In this document: positions 60,655-64,000 of the stretch, in pieces
Layout of the letters: the number at the start of each line of letters is the position of its first letter
Numbering within the stretch: position 1 is the first letter of the stretch
Assembly: GCA_029945375.1 (NCBI GenBank)
Contig: CM057058.1
Span: 3,596,001-3,660,000 of the forward strand
From: Agaricus subrufescens
Lineage: Eukaryota > Basidiomycota > Agaricomycetes > Agaricales > Agaricaceae
Length of the DNA stretch: 64,000 nt
Direction: 5' to 3'
Program-made: the position numbers and the translations under genes
Notes under the pieces: model-generated
What the model was told of the DNA's origin: nothing
Seen by the model: the letters and a program-made list of their open reading frames with translations, nothing else
Database searches by the model: none

Positions 60655-62509
60655 TCATATGTCATCCTCGCTTTAGTATTCACCATCCGAGGCCTCATCA
60701 TCCTCGTTAATCGATTCACGGTTTATCCAGCCAGTATAAGAGTTATATATCTACTCCGAGATGGCGTCTTCTGGATCCACAAATCGAAGCTCAACCACAC
60801 GATGTTCAGAGGTGAACTCAAGGGCTGTGACAAGATGGTCCGGAAAATGTGATATGGGGTTCGGGGCGGCTAGCGACCATCCACACAATAGGCGAAGAAG
60901 GGTAGGTCATGCAAAAGAATGAAATGAGGCCGAGAAGCTCCCTCTGCGTCGAGACATTAACACACTCATCAAGACCATCGAGGATGATCAAGACCCGAGA
61001 GGAAGGGGGCAGGAATGGACGACGAATGAACGGGTCAATTATGAATTTGTCGAACTCTAAGTTGGTAGTGATTTACGGAAATAGGAAGGATCGCGTGTGA
61101 TTTCGCGTTGAACAAAGAGGCGATATGAGTCGATTTTGGTAGCTAGCTGATAAGCTATGGTATTGATTGCTTTTCTTCCATCTTGGCGGCCTTTGATAGA
61201 AAAGAAAATAGTGGCGCCAACGACAACATCTGAGACATCATCTAAGTCTCGAGCGGCAGACTGCATGATTGCCGATTTTCCGACTCCAGTTGACCCTACC
61301 ACCCATCACAACTTCCGGGACCCATGGCAGTTGAGGATGAAGTCTCGACAGCGGTTTATGGTCTCCAATCTTGTGCCAGGATGGCACTGTAATGGCATGT
61401 TGGGATCGGAAGAATCAAATTCGGCTCCTATTATTGTTTCTTTGCGGAAGGAAGACATAACTGCGGAATACGAGATCAGATGACTCCGACCATATAAGGC
61501 GATCATTTTCTTACAGTTGTTGTCCGACATGTTCATAGTCACTAGCCATAACAAATATCAGTTGTCGTATATCTAATAAAGGAGAGGAGTACTCACAGTC
61601 AGGAGCATTGATGAACACAGCACCCAGCAACGAAAAATTGCTAGTTTTGTTGAACATGCCCTGACCACCGTTCGCTTGGTGGTGTCGACGGTGGTTTGGT
61701 AGCTGTTAGACAGAGTTGAGAGTGGATTATGGATCGATGTTAAGTGGTTACTCGCAGACAGTTGTTGTAGCACGGAAGATTGCTGCTCATGCTGGCTTCG
61801 CGTATGTAACACTTGTTCAGGTTGGAGGACGTTGGGACGCGGTATGGTACACGTGGTATGATGGAAGATGTTCGACGCTCCTTGAACAATCGTGGTTCAC
61901 TGGGCCAGGTGGCGGGGGATGAACAAATGACGACTGAGGGAGGATCAAGTTGGCATGTAATCGAGTTGCATCCAGTGATGGAGAAGTGTTGAGTGGATGC
62001 GATGGCTGGTGGCCAGCGGGGTGGCAATCAACATTAGGCAAAGGATGTTGGGAGTTTTCGAACAGCGGATATACTGATGGATTTTGATGGGTGTTGGCTG
62101 ACACTTGGGCAACAACATTAGTGATGGGAATGTTGCCGAACCAGACATCGAGAGCAGGGAGGACATTCCGACGGGAAGGAGAGAGAGGTGACTCGAAGGA
62201 GAAAGGTGGGCAAGGAGGTAAAGATACGATTTGGGGGTTATCATGAAGGGTAGAAGATGAAATGCTGGGAACGGAGATGCCAGGAAGCTCTAATTGAGGT
62301 TTGCCATTGAATTGGATATGAGGCGGGGTAACGATATTTTCTGCAGGGACAGTAGGATAGGGAGGTGGCAATGTGCACAGACAAGATTGGCTAGATTGAT
62401 TTTGCACCGCACTAGGGGAGGAAGGACGAGAGCACAAACGAGAAGAGGGGCGACTAGGATAAGGTGAGGATGAATGGGAAGAGCAGCGAGGGAGGGGGTT
62501 GCCGGGCAT
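60655..62509 (-). pseudogene. NACHT copy C with frameshifts and an internal deletion
   Basis: It starts MPGNPLPRC at 62,509 with the family's Pro/Ser-rich N-terminus. The frame shifts near 61,815. The NACHT exon begins near 61,545 (MNMSDNNCKKM) and is frameshifted again near 61,303, just before Walker A (GSTGVGKSA). Walker B follows at about 60,990. Near 60,852 the sequence after ASRPEPHIT joins directly to the C-terminal domain (PDHLVTALEF, VVELRFVDPEDA). This deletes about 1.37 kb relative to copy B. Two stop codons lie in the C-terminal domain. Not functional. Confidence 0.8.
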
Positions 62510-62642
62510 GGGGATGAAGGGAAACAGACGCGATGGTAAGCATGAACAATAGCCACAAGCAGTGCTCACGGCCCTCTCGGGGCTTCTCCCGCCTCGTGTC
62601 CAGGCTATGTTTATATATTTTGACGTGGTGGTGACCAACACT

Positions 62643-62812
62643 TGTCGAATTTATTACATTAAGCCTCGGTATCAGCTCAGGTAGAGCACGTTGGTCTACA
62701 GAAATTTCGTCCGCTAAAACCCCTCGTATACCAGGTATGTGCGTCGTCAATCGATCCTGCCTGATACCAGAGATGGAACGTTGAGGCCACACCAATATGT
62801 CAGCTATGGCCA
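62643..62812 (+). repeat. Dispersed repeat, copy 2
   Basis: Partner of 55,405-55,570, here just upstream of NACHT copy C; same orientation on the plus strand. Confidence 0.75.
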
Positions 62813-63748
62813 TATATCCCATTAAGCATACAGGCTATTGATCGTGATGTCTCTTCACCCCTGACCACTGTGATGGAAGTGAGATCATTGAACATGCAAT
62901 TGAGAGTCACAACTATGCACATAAGAATTATGCGTTGACACCGATACGGATTTGGTCTCCTTATCCGCTCGCCGAGAGAGGAACTACAGACAAAAAAGAG
63001 AGAGAGAATAATTGATCTGAAATGGGTAGTTGCCCTTGGTCGGATTAACCGGGGTGAGGAGAGGGCAAAAGTTTCGAGGAGTTGGAAGATAGTGTTGGGA
63101 AAACACAGACAATTTGGCCCGAGCGTGTCTGCTTCAGAGCTACTGCATTAGTCTCCCTATATTTTAAAGGTTTCGGGAGGGTGAAAATTAAAGAGGATGA
63201 AAAAGACGGAATAACGATTGGCATGCCGTTAGGTAGGAGGTAGGCTACTAGGCTCCTACCGGGTACCTAGCTCGCTCACGTGCGTACGTCCTTAGCGGAC
63301 TCAACCAAAGCACGAGCAAAGTGAGGGTTTACTAACGCATAGGAGTCAGATCAATTAATAGGAAGGTAGCTAATACCATAGAAGCGTAACCATACAACCC
63401 ATATGAAACTAGCGCAATTTGGATCTTCTCTCAGAGACAAGAGCACTGATGCATGAGCCCTACATCGATCTAATGATGACGGTAGTATACGATTTAAGAC
63501 GACTATCCATATAGGCATGACCACCTCAGTATTCCTCATCCAACCTTCAAGTCATCGGTCTTTGAAATTAGATACCTTTCCCAGTGAAAAAGTAATGAAT
63601 CCATTCCGACGCACCACCCTCCAGACCACAGAATCAAAGTTGCGCCATGCCATGATCAGAAGTAAGGTCAAAAACTGTGATAAGACGACTCGACAACCGC
63701 ATTTTGAAGTGGTTTACAAATCACCAGAAACAGTAAGGATATTTAGGG
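62813..63748. other. Region between NACHT copies C and E
   Basis: No intact gene. Bases 63,550-63,725 (minus) are a decayed duplicate of the NACHT C-terminal exon (FKMRLSSRLITVFDL, then stops), in the same position as behind copies A and B. A perfect 8-bp stem hairpin lies at 63,232-63,260. Confidence 0.5.
63232..63260. repeat. Hairpin GGTAGGAG-13nt-CTCCTACC
   Basis: Perfect 8-bp inverted repeat within a locally GC-rich, repetitive stretch (TAGGTAGG, GGTACCTAG). Function unknown; possibly the edge of an old mobile element. Confidence 0.5.
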
Positions 63749-64000
63749 TCATATGTCATCGTCACTTTGGTCTTCACTATCCGAAGACTCGTCATAGTCT
63801 TTAGCCTCTCCATAGCGTAACCAGGGGGTGTAAATGCTACATGTCCACTCCAACAAACTGTCTTCCGGATCCACAAATCGAAGCTCAACAATACAAAGGT
63901 CGGGGGTGACCTGAAGGACTGTGACAAGATGGTCCGGTGTCAGCTTTTCAAAATGGTCGTCGAACCGCTCGGAGCAGTCTTCACAAGCATATTTTTGGGC
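63749..64000 (-). CDS. NACHT copy E, C-terminal end (continues past window)
   Basis: The open minus-strand frame runs from the window edge to a TGA at 63,749. It encodes the family's last domain: a C-x2-C start (CEDC), DHLVTVLQV, the signature VELRFVDPEDSLLEW, and an acidic tail ending SDDDI. The main part of the gene lies beyond 64,000, so its integrity cannot be judged. Confidence 0.75.
   Translation of the reverse strand, partial: AQKYACEDCSERFDDHFEKLTPDHLVTVLQVTPDLCIVELRFVDPEDSLLEWTCSIYTPWLRYGEAKDYDESSDSEDQSDDDI

Overview
The window is from an Agaricomycete-type (mushroom-forming) basidiomycete. The grounds are short (about 50 nt) introns in nearly every gene, a KDZ-family transposase with a CxC2 zinc cluster, Ty3/Gypsy retrotransposon remains, a large NACHT gene family, and ordinary fungal housekeeping genes. 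No virus, rRNA or tRNA gene was recognised.

1-31,210 is a nest of transposons. The base layer is a Ty3/Gypsy LTR retrotransposon: integrase end at 9,797-10,837, then two multi-exon genes on the opposite strand, then polypurine tract and 3' LTR at 29,775-31,210. Inserted in it is a complete 13.7 kb KDZ element (15,632-29,333, here E3), bounded by an 8-bp direct repeat CTATTAGC. E3 has terminal inverted repeats made of a 125-bp satellite and two divergent genes: an 1,109-aa KDZ transposase and an accessory protein gene of unknown function. A second copy of the same family (E2, 4,171-9,796) sits in the integrase in the opposite orientation, so E2 and E3 form 5.6 kb near-identical inverted arms. 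E2 is itself interrupted at 4,170 by the end of a third, diverged element (E1, window start to 4,170) that carries a relative of the same accessory gene and its own 155-bp satellite. All four visible ends have an ATTGG..CCAAT hairpin ending exactly 29 bp from the inferred terminus.

31,602-35,621 (minus) is a separate zinc-finger DDE-type transposase of the CACTA/Plavaka-like kind. 36-48 kb holds tandemly duplicated NACHT genes: copy A, split by a 611-bp MITE, and copy B, which looks intact (1,034 aa). 50.9-57.3 kb is an island of three apparently intact host genes: a Mup1-like amino-acid permease, a mitochondrial Mrh4-like DEAD-box helicase, and a class I glutamine amidotransferase. 57.9-64 kb contains decayed minus-strand NACHT copies D and C and the 3' end of a fifth copy, E, that continues past the window.

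The main points for follow-up are the two-gene KDZ element with its satellite termini, the accessory gene with its array of short repeated exons, and the retrotransposon with antisense genes between integrase and 3' LTR.
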